From assembly GCF_009913235.1 (NCBI RefSeq), contig NZ_CP047897.1, positions 4,215,001 through 4,279,000 on the forward strand: a stretch of 64,000 bases of DNA, given 5' to 3'. The stretch is from Nibribacter ruber (GTDB lineage Bacteria; Bacteroidota; Bacteroidia; Cytophagales; Hymenobacteraceae). Shown piece by piece: positions 34,328-43,897 of this stretch. The notes beneath the pieces are model-generated. The model was not told where the DNA came from. It was given only the letters and a program-made list of their open reading frames with translations, and did no database searches. A program made the translations under genes and the position numbers. The first letter of the stretch is position 1; every line of letters starts with the position of its first letter.

Positions 34328-35344
34328 CTACACCAGCACGTGCTTCTGGTTTTCAATCACGTTATCCAGCGTCCATTCCACACGGCCTACAAAGGCATGC
34401 TCGCGTACCTTGCAGTCGGTTTTGGTGCAGAGCTGGCAGCTGTCCGGCGGAAGGCAGGGGTCCAGGTGTACGAAGAGCTCCACCACATCGCCTAGCTCCT
34501 CTGTAATGATCTCCTGGAGGGCATCCACTTCAGCATGCGACTCCACCAGGTTAAAGTACCAAGGCAGCGTTAGATGACAGTCAATGTGCAACTGACTGCC
34601 GTATTTAATGACGCGCATGTTGTGCAGGTCTATCCAGTTCTGGCTGCGGCGTTGGTTGAGCACGGCAATAATGCGGGTGATGAGCTCATGGTCGGCCTCA
34701 TCCATCACCCCAGAGATGGAGTTGCGCACCAGTCCATAGCCGGTATAAGTAATGAAAGACCCAAAAATGACGGCCACAATGGAATCTAGCCAGACGTACC
34801 CGAAGAAGTAGATGGCGATCAGGCCAATGACCAGGCCAAGACTGGAGTAGGCATCAGAAAGCAGGTGCTTGCCATTGGCGATGATGGTGAGCGAATGCTG
34901 ATGGGTGCCTGTTTTCACTAAGTAACGGCCCGCCACGTAATTGGCGGCTCCCGTGAACACCGTGAGAAGGATACCAACGCCCATCTGTTCAATGGGCTGG
35001 GGGTAGATTAAATTGTAGATGGATTTGATGATGATGGCCACGCCTGCCAGAAAAATGAGCGTGCCTTCAAAGCCCGAGGACAGGAATTCAATCTTGCCAT
35101 GCCCGTAGGGGTGATCCTGGTCTTTGGGTTTGGCGGCCAAATACACGCTGTACAAGGCAAACCCACCCGTCACAAAATTGATGATGGATTCCAGGGCATC
35201 GGTGAAGATGGCGTTGGAATGGGTAATGAAGTAGGCGGCAAACTTGACGGCCAGTAGCGCAAAGGCCACGGCCAGCATGAAGACCATTAAACGGATGGGG
35301 GACGTAGGTTGCTTGGTAGGCATAGGTGCAGCGGGGAAAGCCAT
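34328..35344 (-). CDS. Cation diffusion facilitator family transporter
   Basis: A 338-residue inner-membrane transporter that exports divalent metals (Zn, Fe, Mn or Co) in exchange for protons. About six helices are seen. Metal-site motifs are SNAIFTDALESIINF (helix 2), HPYGHGKIE (loop) and LLSDAYSSLG (helix 5). The cytoplasmic C-terminal domain is typical and ends with a cysteine-rich segment DPCLPPDSCQLCTKTDC, which is unusual and may sense metal. A second ATG at 35323 is also possible. Confidence 0.92.
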   Translation of the reverse strand: MAFPAAPMPTKQPTSPIRLMVFMLAVAFALLAVKFAAYFITHSNAIFTDALESIINFVTGGFALYSVYLAAKPKDQDHPYGHGKIEFLSSGFEGTLIFLAGVAIIIKSIYNLIYPQPIEQMGVGILLTVFTGAANYVAGRYLVKTGTHQHSLTIIANGKHLLSDAYSSLGLVIGLIAIYFFGYVWLDSIVAVIFGSFITYTGYGLVRNSISGVMDEADHELITRIIAVLNQRRSQNWIDLHNMRVIKYGSQLHIDCHLTLPWYFNLVESHAEVDALQEIITEELGDVVELFVHLDPCLPPDSCQLCTKTDCKVREHAFVGRVEWTLDNVIENQKHVLV

Positions 35345-35476
35345 TCCAGCCTATCAAACGGATGCCGGGCAATGGGGGTACAAAAGTACTGTGTTTTTTT
35401 GCAACACCCGGCACGCTAAAGAAAAGAACCACCCCTGCCATCACCTAAAAGTGGCAGCGCCACCCTGGGCCGGCGG

Positions 35477-35563
35477 TTACCCGAAGATGAGAGCCAGAAG
35501 CCAGCTCACCAGAGACGCCAACAGCCCTAGGAAAAAGAAGATAAAACTCAGAAGTGGCTGCAT
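35477..35563 (-). CDS. Possible 28-residue hydrophobic membrane peptide
   Basis: A tiny ORF starting MQPLLSFIFFFLGLL and ending in SWLLALIFG, nearly all hydrophobic, so it would be one membrane helix. A longer frame to 35659 is possible but has an unlikely N-terminus. Without conservation data its coding status is uncertain. Confidence 0.3.
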   Translation of the reverse strand: MQPLLSFIFFFLGLLASLVSWLLALIFG

Positions 35564-35727
35564 GTCAATTACTTTTAAGTACAGAGTAAAGATAGGGAAA
35601 ATTTTTGCTTCGGCAACAAAAAAGCTTGAAATAATCATACAAAACCTATTGTGTGGCATGGATAGTTGACGTAGTTTCGCCCTTTGTACATGTATGTGCT
35701 TTCCAATATCCTCTTGAACAGACTCCT

Positions 35728-35922
35728 ATGAGTATTACCGTAAAGAAAAAAGCGGCTGCACAGCCCATTGAGAAGCTGTTAAAAAATAACATGCTCCTGG
35801 CCACAGACGCCTATACCATCAAACAATCTGTCTGCCGGCTGCAGGAGCTTAGACAAGCGTATATTGCCCATGCAGAGGCCGGTGAGAATGTCTTGCACCT
35901 GCCTGCCCGCAAAAAGAAATAA
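35728..35922 (+). CDS. Hypothetical 64-residue basic protein
   Basis: A small lysine-rich protein starting MSITVKKKAAAQPIEKL and ending PARKKK, with a central helical segment (VCRLQELRQAYIAHAEAG). No family recognised. The longer frame from 35653 adds an unrelated N-terminus and is rejected. It reads convergently with the response regulator, with a 62-bp palindrome between. Confidence 0.55.
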   Translation: MSITVKKKAAAQPIEKLLKNNMLLATDAYTIKQSVCRLQELRQAYIAHAEAGENVLHLPARKKK

Positions 35923-35955
35923 TTGCCTGTACTATCCCTAAGCCGGTAGGCATGG

Positions 35956-36017
35956 CAGCGCCTATCAACAGAGAAGCCAGCACCGTACGGTGCTGGCTTC
36001 TCTGTTGATAGGCGCTG
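35956..36017. terminator. 62-bp perfect palindrome between convergent genes
   Basis: 31 bp of CAGCGCCTATCAACAGAGAA and onward pair perfectly with the following 31 bp; there is no spacer base. It lies 33 bp after the 64-residue protein stop and 8 bp from the response-regulator stop. No T-run follows, so it would act by its hairpin alone or as a cruciform. Confidence 0.6.
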
Positions 36018-36025
36018 AGGTATGA

Positions 36026-36676
36026 TTAGTCAATCAAGCCCTGCTGGATGGCGTACTTAATGAGAGTAGCCGTGTTCTTGGCCTTGGTTTTCTCAATCAA
36101 ATGCTGTCTATGTGATTCAATGGTGCGCTTGCTGGCAAATAGCTTGTCGGCAATCTCGGCGTTGGTGTACCCTTCGGCAATGAGGCGCAAAACCTCCATC
36201 TCCCGTTTAGACAAGTCAGAAGGTCCTTTGCTGTTGGCTTCGGGCTGGTCTCCAGGGCCGTTGTTCACCCGGTTCAGTAAATTGAGGGCCACCTCAGAGC
36301 AGATATAGGAGTTGTCCTCAGCCACTGTTTTAATGGCATGGATAAGCTCAGTGCGGCCCGCGGTTTTGAGCACGTAGCCCAGCGCCCCGGCCGTTCTTAC
36401 CTTGGTCACATAGCTGTCCTGGTCCAGCATGGTGAGCACCAATACCTTTACCTGGGGGTACTTTACCTTCAGCTGCTCCAGGGTCTTGAAACCGTCCATG
36501 ACGGGCATGTTCAAATCTAGCATGACTACGTCTGGGGTAAGCGTTTCCAGGAGTTCCAACAGTTGGACCCCGTTCTCCGCCTCGCCAATGACTTGAATGG
36601 ACCGGTCTGACTTTAGAAGCGACTTTAACCCGTCTCTGATCAGGGTGTGGTCATCTGCTAAAATTACTTTTATCAT
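36026..36676 (-). CDS. LuxR/NarL-type response regulator
   Basis: A 216-residue two-component regulator. The receiver domain carries acidic residues in LADDHTLIRDG, the phospho-acceptor Asp54 in VVMLDLNMPVMDG and the conserved lysine in GYVLKTAG. The C-terminal LuxR helix-turn-helix is marked by LSKREMEVLRLIAEGYTNAE. No kinase lies directly beside it; the histidine kinase at 37749 (HisKA_3 type) is a plausible partner (inference). Confidence 0.93.
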   Translation of the reverse strand: MIKVILADDHTLIRDGLKSLLKSDRSIQVIGEAENGVQLLELLETLTPDVVMLDLNMPVMDGFKTLEQLKVKYPQVKVLVLTMLDQDSYVTKVRTAGALGYVLKTAGRTELIHAIKTVAEDNSYICSEVALNLLNRVNNGPGDQPEANSKGPSDLSKREMEVLRLIAEGYTNAEIADKLFASKRTIESHRQHLIEKTKAKNTATLIKYAIQQGLID

Positions 36677-36917
36677 ATTACTCTGTGTTACGGTAAGGCT
36701 TTATACAAAAGAAGCGGCGCCTTAAAGACGCGCGAGTTCATTATTTAAAATTACAGCTAACTGTCTACTTAACATACTACCTGCATACGTAAATTCGGCC
36801 AGAATGTGCAGAAAGAGTATTAATACGGGTATTTACAGTATTTACACATATGTGATAAAAAATGATTATACTTATGTTTGAAAACCAGGGACTGCAAAAT
36901 GTAAACGAGGGAGAGAA

Positions 36918-37307
36918 ATGGAGAGCAGAAGTGATAAAAACGTGCAGGCAACACTGCTGGCGGGCCATACGCCCCTCATCATCTTGCAGGGGTGCCTGGA
37001 CGAGGCCTACGCCACCCTTCTGATCAACTCTTTGGACAAATCATCTCCCTGGCAGGCTTCTTTTATACTGGTAGATTTTGGCAAGGTAACCCAGGTCACC
37101 CCCGCCGGGTTGAGGCATCTGCTGCCGCTTATCTCCCAATTGCAGGACCAGAAAAAAGAACTGGTTTTGTTTAACCTCAGAACAGACATAAAGCAAACCG
37201 TCTGCAGTTCTGGGTTTGACTCACTGGTCATGATTACGCCTACCTTACAAGACGCCATTCTGTACGCGCAACAACCTAAGAATACAAACAAAGGGCTTGC
37301 ACGGTGA
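36918..37307 (+). CDS. STAS domain protein (degenerate anti-anti-sigma type)
   Basis: A 129-residue protein with a STAS fold: HTPLIILQGCLDEA, FILVDFGKVTQVTPAGLRHLLPLI and LVLFNLRTDI. In anti-sigma antagonists a phosphorylated Ser occurs in a DSSG-like motif; here it reads VTPAG, so the usual phospho-site is altered. It is followed 43 bp later by a second STAS gene and probably takes part in partner-switching control of a sigma factor or chemosensory output (inference). Confidence 0.75.
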   Translation: MESRSDKNVQATLLAGHTPLIILQGCLDEAYATLLINSLDKSSPWQASFILVDFGKVTQVTPAGLRHLLPLISQLQDQKKELVLFNLRTDIKQTVCSSGFDSLVMITPTLQDAILYAQQPKNTNKGLAR

Positions 37308-37350
37308 ACATTTGATGAATAGCTGTTTCTTCATTTAAAGAAGCAATTCC

Positions 37351-37686
37351 ATGAAGATTGAAATTGAAAAAGAGCCGCAGGCCTACATTCTGCGCTTGGA
37401 GGGGGAGATGGATGCTTCAACTTGTCTGGAGGTAGACAAGGCTATAGAAGAAGCCTTGCTTTCTCCCATTTCACAGCTCTGGATTGACTGCCAGAGACTT
37501 ACCTATATTTCCTCTGCCGGTTTGGGGGTCTTCATCTCGCACCTGGGCACCTTAGAAAGCCTGCACATACCACTGGTGTTGTACGGCTTAAATGACCATG
37601 TGCGGAACATATTTGAGCTGCTGGGCCTGCACATGATTATGACCATTGTACCTTCTAAGCAAGAGGCGGTCCTGCAACTAAGGTAA
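37351..37686 (+). CDS. STAS domain anti-sigma factor antagonist
   Basis: A 111-residue STAS protein with the intact signature YISSAGLGVFISHLG, where the first serine is the likely phosphorylation site. Start MKIEIEKEPQAYIL is usual. It follows the degenerate STAS gene by 43 bp and probably shares its transcript. No RsbW-like kinase is in the window, so the kinase partner is elsewhere. Confidence 0.88.
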   Translation: MKIEIEKEPQAYILRLEGEMDASTCLEVDKAIEEALLSPISQLWIDCQRLTYISSAGLGVFISHLGTLESLHIPLVLYGLNDHVRNIFELLGLHMIMTIVPSKQEAVLQLR

Positions 37687-37705
37687 GGCGCTCTCGGCAC
37701 CTGGT

Positions 37706-37743
37706 CGTTTTTGGGCTATTTCTCGGGAAACAGGCCAAAAACG
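37706..37743. repeat. 38-bp dispersed palindrome, copy 14
   Basis: Between convergent genes, 19 bp after the STAS stop and 5 bp from the histidine kinase stop. Confidence 0.85.
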
Positions 37744-37748
37744 CATGC

Positions 37749-40700
37749 TCAGGTGTTGGGAATCTCAATGGTAATAATGGTGCCCCCGTTTTCTGAGGAT
37801 GTGACGGCCATCTCTCCTTGTAATAGCTTGAGCCGGTTCTTGATTGTTTTGAGGCCCATGCCTCTGGTGGCAGACGTGGCCGGTTCTTGTTCTGCCATTC
37901 CTTTGCCGTTGTCCTCTACCCGTATGCGTACCGAAGTACCCTTGTCTACCACCTGCACCAGGGTCTCAGTGGCTTGGGCGTGCTTCATGACGTTGTTCAG
38001 CAATTCCTGTACCGTCCGGAAGATGTGGGTCTCCAGGGCATAGTCTGTGGGTTGGTCAAAGCCGGTCACTATGCACTGAATGGTCAAAGATTTGGAGGTG
38101 AGCCGCGTGGTGAGGTCCTTGAGGGCAGACTTGAGCCCCAGGTCTTGCAGCACCCTGGGAATGAGTTCATGGGCCAGCGTGCGCGTTTCTTTGATGGCTT
38201 CTTCCAGGAAACCAGAGATGCGGGCCACGGGTTGGGTAAGGTCAGCGCCAGAGCTGAGTTCTGCCTGTACCTCCTCCAGGTTGAGCCGGGCGGCGTACAG
38301 CAACTGCGCCAGGCTGTTGTGCAGGGCTTCGGCAATGCGTTTCCGCTCCTCGTTCTGGGTGGTGAGCACGGCTTCCATCACGGCCTTCTGCTGCGATAGC
38401 TCATATTGAGTTTCTGCCTTCTGCAAGGCCTTTTGAATGGTCACGTCCCAGACAATGCCCAGCACGCCCACCACTTCCTTGTCTGGCCCGTACAGGGGAG
38501 TCAGGTTAATCTCAAACTCCTTGCCCTTGGGTAGAAAAGGCAGGTGCCGCATGGTCACCTGCACGCCTTGTAAGGCTTTCTCCAGTTTGCGCTTGAGGGT
38601 GGTCTGTTTTCCTTTCAACAGAAATGCATGGGCAGATTTACCTAATACCTGAGTCCTGGGTATGCCTGTGAGTTGCTCCATAGCTTTGTTCCAGGCGGTC
38701 ATGGTGAAGTCCCTGTCCAAAGCCAGAATGCCGTTCACGTGGGTTTCTAGCAGGTTCTCAGAAAACTCTTTTTCTAAGATGAGCTTCTCCTGGGCCTCAT
38801 GTAGGTTGGTGATGTCTATGCCAAAGGCAATGCCCCTTTGGTGTAGCTCGTCCAGGAACCCAAAGTTCTGAAAATACACTTCTTTGCCTTGGTGCGTGAA
38901 AGAGGCAGTGAAGCTGGTCACGTGGCCGCTGAGCACCTCCTGGATATTTTTTCTGAGATGCGGGAAAACCTCAAAGATGTTCTTTCCTTTTAAGACTTTG
39001 TCCTCCACGCCCACGGCGCGTAGTCCTGCTCCTTTAATTTCCTGGTAGTTTCCTTTAAGGTCCAGGACGGCCAGTACCAGAGGCAGGTGATGCAGCAGCT
39101 GGTCCAACACCATGGTGCGGTGCTGGGCCTCGGCTTCGGCGTTCTTCTGGTCTGTTACGTCCAGGCAGAAGCCAAGCCCGTCTTTGCTCTCTGGGTCATA
39201 GACAAAGTAGTTCTGCTTGTATATTTTTTTGCCGTTCATCTCAGACTCGCCTAAGAAGATGTCTGAGTTACCGGCCAGTACCGTCTCAATGTTAGGCACA
39301 ATGCTGGGGTTGATCTCTGTGATGAGCTTGCCTTCCAGTTCATGGTCCTGGTAGCCCAGGCTCTGCAAGCCAGAACCCATGGATTCCAGAATGCGGCCCT
39401 TAGCGTCAATGCGCCAGATAATGATGGGAAGGCTGTCCAGAATGGCACTGATGGTCCTGTGCATCTGGCGCAGTTTCTGGTCTGCCTTCAGCTTTTGGGT
39501 GAGGTCCTGGGCGGTGCCCACCAATTGCACCGGCATGCCAGCGGCACCGCGTTTGAACACCGTCTCCCTGAACTGGATGTTGCGCCAGTCGCCTTGCTTG
39601 TCTTTAATGCGCACCAGGTACTCCAGAAACTGCCCGTCTGCTACCTTGTTAAAACGGTTGCGCCTGTCTAACAGCAGGTGGGCGTCTTCGGGGTGGTAGA
39701 GGGTGTCCAGCAGCTCGCGCGGGTGCCCGATGATGTCCTGGTCTGTGTAGCCCAGAAAATGCAGGAAGTTCCGGTTGTTGTAGACATTGCGGCCCAGTTG
39801 TAAATCTTCTACGTACAGGAAATCGGGCATGGCCTCTGCCATCTTCTTGACCAGGAGCTGGCTTTCCTGCAGTTTCTCATTGGCAATGCGCTGCTTGGTC
39901 ACGTCCTCAGAGGTGAGCACCAGGCCGTCGCCAAGCTTCACGGCCACACAGTTAATCCAGCGCTCCTGCTTCTGCCAGGGCAGATGGGCGGAAAAGGTGG
40001 CGGGTTGCTCTCTTTCCACTACCTCTGCCAGCGTTGAGAAGGTGGGTTCTTCCAGCAAACTAGGCAGAACCTCAGAGAGGCGCTTCTTGCCTAGCTGCTC
40101 CAGCGTGTAGTCCAGAAAGACTTCTGCCGTTCTGTTGAGCAGCACCCATTCAAAGTCTATGAGACGGCCACTGGCATTGCGTACGGCTTTGAGAACCTGT
40201 ATGGAGTTAAGCGAGTTGTTGATGATGGCAGACAGCAGGGCTTCTTTGTTGAAAAGCTCTAGGTGCGCCTCTTTGCGCTCGGTCACGTCTACAAACGCCA
40301 GGCGGCATTGGTCTGTGTCATTGGGGCGCCGCAGCAGCAAACCTTCCACCTGGGCGTAGAAGGCACGGGCGTTGCCCACCAGCAGTTGCAGTTCAATGGT
40401 CTGCGGCTTGTCAGAGAGCAGCACGTTCCGGAAGAAACCATAATAGACATCCAGGCTGTCTGGGTGGACGAACTGACTGAACCGGCGGTCTATGAGCTGT
40501 TCTCTGCCGGCCTCCAGCAAGAGGTTGCCCTTGGCATTCACTTCTTCTATGATGCCGTGCTCGTCCAGGGTCACGTACCCGAAGGGCGCATGGTGGTACA
40601 GGTCCCGGTATTTGAGAGTGGCGGCTTCCAGTTCCTGGGTGGCCAGGTGGAGCTGGTGGTTCTGCATTTCCAGCTCTACCTGGTGTATCTGCAGTTCCTG

Positions 40701-40865
40701 GATGAGCTGGCGTATCTCATGCGCAGGCATGTTCTGGACATCCTCTTCGCTCACGGGTTTCTGCAGCTTTTCTGCCTCATGCCGCAGCAGAGTGTAGTCT
40801 GCCTCATGCCGCAGCAGGGAGTAGTCATGCGTCTTGCCGGTAGGTATTTTCCTCTCTTCACTCAT
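37749..40865 (-). CDS. Multi-PAS sensor histidine kinase (HisKA_3 type)
   Basis: A 1038-residue cytoplasmic sensor. About six PAS domains occupy residues ~85-820 (for example GYVTLDEHGIIEEVNAKG and LYHPEDAHLLLDRRN). The kinase core has EERKRIAEALHNSLAQLL, where His849 is the phospho-site, and an ATPase domain with LLNNVMKHAQA and DNGKGMAE. The N-terminus carries a direct repeat (DYSLLRHEA, DYTLLRHEA). It lies 50 bp downstream of the CheB-CheR-PAS gene on the same strand, so they are likely co-transcribed and act in one pathway, perhaps through the response regulator at 36026. Confidence 0.92.
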   Translation of the reverse strand: MSEERKIPTGKTHDYSLLRHEADYTLLRHEAEKLQKPVSEEDVQNMPAHEIRQLIQELQIHQVELEMQNHQLHLATQELEAATLKYRDLYHHAPFGYVTLDEHGIIEEVNAKGNLLLEAGREQLIDRRFSQFVHPDSLDVYYGFFRNVLLSDKPQTIELQLLVGNARAFYAQVEGLLLRRPNDTDQCRLAFVDVTERKEAHLELFNKEALLSAIINNSLNSIQVLKAVRNASGRLIDFEWVLLNRTAEVFLDYTLEQLGKKRLSEVLPSLLEEPTFSTLAEVVEREQPATFSAHLPWQKQERWINCVAVKLGDGLVLTSEDVTKQRIANEKLQESQLLVKKMAEAMPDFLYVEDLQLGRNVYNNRNFLHFLGYTDQDIIGHPRELLDTLYHPEDAHLLLDRRNRFNKVADGQFLEYLVRIKDKQGDWRNIQFRETVFKRGAAGMPVQLVGTAQDLTQKLKADQKLRQMHRTISAILDSLPIIIWRIDAKGRILESMGSGLQSLGYQDHELEGKLITEINPSIVPNIETVLAGNSDIFLGESEMNGKKIYKQNYFVYDPESKDGLGFCLDVTDQKNAEAEAQHRTMVLDQLLHHLPLVLAVLDLKGNYQEIKGAGLRAVGVEDKVLKGKNIFEVFPHLRKNIQEVLSGHVTSFTASFTHQGKEVYFQNFGFLDELHQRGIAFGIDITNLHEAQEKLILEKEFSENLLETHVNGILALDRDFTMTAWNKAMEQLTGIPRTQVLGKSAHAFLLKGKQTTLKRKLEKALQGVQVTMRHLPFLPKGKEFEINLTPLYGPDKEVVGVLGIVWDVTIQKALQKAETQYELSQQKAVMEAVLTTQNEERKRIAEALHNSLAQLLYAARLNLEEVQAELSSGADLTQPVARISGFLEEAIKETRTLAHELIPRVLQDLGLKSALKDLTTRLTSKSLTIQCIVTGFDQPTDYALETHIFRTVQELLNNVMKHAQATETLVQVVDKGTSVRIRVEDNGKGMAEQEPATSATRGMGLKTIKNRLKLLQGEMAVTSSENGGTIITIEIPNT
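40771..40824. repeat. 27-bp tandem duplication in the histidine kinase gene
   Basis: Units 40771-40797 and 40798-40824 differ at only two bases and encode DYTLLRHEA and DYSLLRHEA. It probably arose by recent slippage, and copy number may vary between strains. Confidence 0.8.
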
Positions 40866-40915
40866 GTTGCCTTCGTTCAGAACCTAATAAGAGGGGAAAC
40901 CGCCCCCTTCACGCT

Positions 40916-43897
40916 TTATTTCTCAAAAACCTCCATGGCCAGCAGAATCTTGAACGGTTTGCTTTCCGTCTGTTCTACCCGGCGGGAGTTTAAAATCATT
41001 CTTCGGTACCCCAGCACCGGAAACTCGTGTTCTATTACCTCGTTCTTGATGTCCTCATGGTCTTGCACTACCCTGGACATCATTTGTCTGAGCGCGGGAA
41101 TGTCCCATTGGCCATTGCCCAGATGGTACAGCAGCTGTCCTTTGAGTTGCTCTGGAATCAACTGGAACGTGTCTGTGAAGGCGTTGCTGGCGCATTCCAC
41201 GCGCAGATCTCCCTCCAGCACCAGCAGCGGCTGCTGAATGACGTCTATGATGTTGGCGGCGTACAGGCTGGTGGCGGCCACGCTGGCTTCCAGGGTTTTA
41301 AAACTGGTGATGTTGGTGAAGGTGACCACCGCGCCGTCAATGAAATTGTCTAGCGTGCGGTAGGGCAGTATGCGCATAGAGTACCAGTTCTTCTCATCTA
41401 CGGTTTGCAGGTGCACTTCTTTGCTGCGCAGACGCTCCAGCACCTCCTGCACGTCTTCTGTAATGTGCTGGTACTTAAGGTTGGAGACAATGTGGGTGAT
41501 GGACCGGCCAATGTCTGCCCGTATCAGGTTGAATATCTTGGTAGCCTGCGGCGTGAAGTTTTTGATGTTGAGCTTATTGTCCAGGAAGATGGTGGCCACC
41601 TCTGTGCTGTCCAGCAGGTTGCGCATGTCATTGTTGGAGTTGGTGAGCTCTTCGGCCTTGGTCTGGAACTGCAGGTTGATGGTCATGAGCTCCTCATTGA
41701 GAGACTGCATCTCTTCTTTGTTGGTCATGGCCTCTTCATTGGTGCTCTGCAGCTCCTCATTGGCGCTCTGCAGTTCCTCGTTGGTAGACTTGAGCTCTTC
41801 CAGCGAGGAGTTCATTTCTTCAATGACCGTTTGCAGACGCTGCTTGGTGTAGAGCAAATCCTTTTCCAGTTCCTGTATGCGCGCGTCTTTGACCGAGGCT
41901 TCTTCTGGACTGTCTTTGCGGCCTTTGCGGGGCTTGGGAGCGGGCTTATCTTCCATGACCACCATGAGCATGCCGTGCAGCGCGTCTGGCTCCTGGAGCG
42001 GGGTCACGGTTAAGGTGATGTATTTAGGCCCGGCGTCTGTCTTTACCTGAACGTCTTCTGTTCGGACGGACTCATTGAGCACGCAGGCCCTGGTCACCAG
42101 GTTGTCCAGCTCAAAATGGAGGCCTTCGCGGGCCATGTCAAAAATGTTGAGCGTGGCTTGGCCCTGGGCGGGCTCTAAGAACCTGCCGGTGCGCCCGTGC
42201 ACGTAAAAAATATCACCTTTGGGGTTGATGATGACGGTGGGCGGGGCAAATTGTTGTAAGAGAACGCGCTGGATGACACCGTTCATATTAGATTCTTTTT
42301 TCACGGTGACAGGCGGTTCTGGGTGGGGTTTAACGGTTTCAAAGGAGCTGAAGGTGAAGGGGAACTCTACCAGCCGGGCCAGGGGGATGTTGCCCTCTGT
42401 GCGGCGGGAGATTTTCCATTTGGTGTCTAGGGTGGTGAACATGTCTGGGAAACCAGACAAGGTCTCTGAAGAACCCAAAAACAACAGCCCGTTGGGCTTT
42501 AACGAATAATGGAACACAGGGAACAGCTTCTTCTGCAATTCTGCTGAAAGGTAAATGAGCAAATTGCGGCAGGTGAGCATGTCCAGCTTGGTGAAGGGGG
42601 CATCACGGTTCACGTTGTGCACGGCAAACACCACCATCTCCCGCAGCTCTTTCTTGACATGGTAGTAGGTGTCCATCTTGTTGAAGAACCGCTTTAAACG
42701 ATCTGGGCTCACGTCTGCCGTTATATTCTCCAGGTAGCAGGCTTCACGGGCCTTTTCAATGGCCGCTGGGTCAATGTCTGTGGCAAAGACCTGGATCTTT
42801 AAATGCAGGTTGAGCTTGTCTATGGTTTCCTGCAACAACATGGCAATGGAGTAGGCTTCTTCACCGGTAGAGCAACCAGCCACCCACACCCGCACCGTGT
42901 CGCCCTCCTGCTTGGCTTGCAGCAGTTCTGGCAGGTATCTTTCCTGCAGAAGAGAGAAGGCCTCTGCGTCTCTGAAAAACTTGGTCACGCCAATGAGCAA
43001 CTCTTTGAACAGCAGGTCCACCTCCTGGGGGTTTTCCTTTAGGTATTGCACATATTCAGAGAGCTGTACAATCTGGTGGCTGTTCATGCGCCGCTCTATG
43101 CGCCTGAAGATGGTATTGCGCTTGTACAGAGAGAAGTCATGGCCGGTCTTGTTACGGATGAGGGAAAAAATCTTCTGCAACATCTGGGTGGACTTGTGCG
43201 CCTCCTCCACGTGCTTGCCTTTGATGGGCGGCATCTGGGCGTAGGAGATAAGCTTGTCAGACATGTCTTCCACCCGCAGAACATGGTCTACAAACTCGGT
43301 TTTGATGGCGTTGCGGGGCATGCTGTCAAAGCGGGCGGTGTTGGGGTCCTGCACCATTACCATCCCAAAGTTCTCCATGATCATTTTCACGCCCAATGCC
43401 CCGTCTGAGCCCATGCCAGAGAAGATGATGCCTACGGCGTGCTCCCGCCGGTTCATGGCCAGACTCTCAAAGAAGAAGTCAATGGGCATGCGCTGGCCGT
43501 TGGGCTGGGCCGGGTGGTGCAGTTGAAAGACGTTTTTCTCCAGAGAGGTCTCCTGGTTGGAAGGCACCACGTACACGTGGTTGGGCTGTATCTGCAGCCC
43601 CGCGGTAATCTCTACCACGGGCATGGTGGTGTAGCGCTGGATGATCTCGGTCATCAAGCCCTTTTGTGTGGGGTCTAGGTGCGGCACCACCACAAAGGCC
43701 ATGTCTGAGGTGGGGGGCATATGGTGGAAGAACTGCTCAAAACCCTCCAAAGAACCCGCAGAGCCGCCCAGGCCTACCACCTTAAACGTGTTGTGGTGTT
43801 GGGCTACCGGTTTGCTTTCTTCGGGGCTTTTGGCAGAGGCACCTTTTCTAGACAAATCCTCCGTAATGATAGGCTGTTCTATCTCTTCTCTCTCCAT
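40916..43897 (-). CDS. CheB-CheR-PAS fusion protein
   Basis: A 993-residue fusion. Residues ~35-220 are a CheB methylesterase domain (GLGGSAGSLEG with the catalytic Ser, PHLDPTQKG with His, FSGMGSDGALG with Asp). Residues ~235-500 are a CheR methyltransferase (VWVAGCSTGEEAYSIAM binds SAM). A Glu-rich coiled coil (about 700-790, NEELQSANEELQSTNEE) and PAS domains follow. Such fusions lack a receiver domain and control chemosensory-like or biofilm signalling. It is the first gene of a pair with the multi-PAS kinase. Confidence 0.92.
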   Translation of the reverse strand: MEREEIEQPIITEDLSRKGASAKSPEESKPVAQHHNTFKVVGLGGSAGSLEGFEQFFHHMPPTSDMAFVVVPHLDPTQKGLMTEIIQRYTTMPVVEITAGLQIQPNHVYVVPSNQETSLEKNVFQLHHPAQPNGQRMPIDFFFESLAMNRREHAVGIIFSGMGSDGALGVKMIMENFGMVMVQDPNTARFDSMPRNAIKTEFVDHVLRVEDMSDKLISYAQMPPIKGKHVEEAHKSTQMLQKIFSLIRNKTGHDFSLYKRNTIFRRIERRMNSHQIVQLSEYVQYLKENPQEVDLLFKELLIGVTKFFRDAEAFSLLQERYLPELLQAKQEGDTVRVWVAGCSTGEEAYSIAMLLQETIDKLNLHLKIQVFATDIDPAAIEKAREACYLENITADVSPDRLKRFFNKMDTYYHVKKELREMVVFAVHNVNRDAPFTKLDMLTCRNLLIYLSAELQKKLFPVFHYSLKPNGLLFLGSSETLSGFPDMFTTLDTKWKISRRTEGNIPLARLVEFPFTFSSFETVKPHPEPPVTVKKESNMNGVIQRVLLQQFAPPTVIINPKGDIFYVHGRTGRFLEPAQGQATLNIFDMAREGLHFELDNLVTRACVLNESVRTEDVQVKTDAGPKYITLTVTPLQEPDALHGMLMVVMEDKPAPKPRKGRKDSPEEASVKDARIQELEKDLLYTKQRLQTVIEEMNSSLEELKSTNEELQSANEELQSTNEEAMTNKEEMQSLNEELMTINLQFQTKAEELTNSNNDMRNLLDSTEVATIFLDNKLNIKNFTPQATKIFNLIRADIGRSITHIVSNLKYQHITEDVQEVLERLRSKEVHLQTVDEKNWYSMRILPYRTLDNFIDGAVVTFTNITSFKTLEASVAATSLYAANIIDVIQQPLLVLEGDLRVECASNAFTDTFQLIPEQLKGQLLYHLGNGQWDIPALRQMMSRVVQDHEDIKNEVIEHEFPVLGYRRMILNSRRVEQTESKPFKILLAMEVFEK

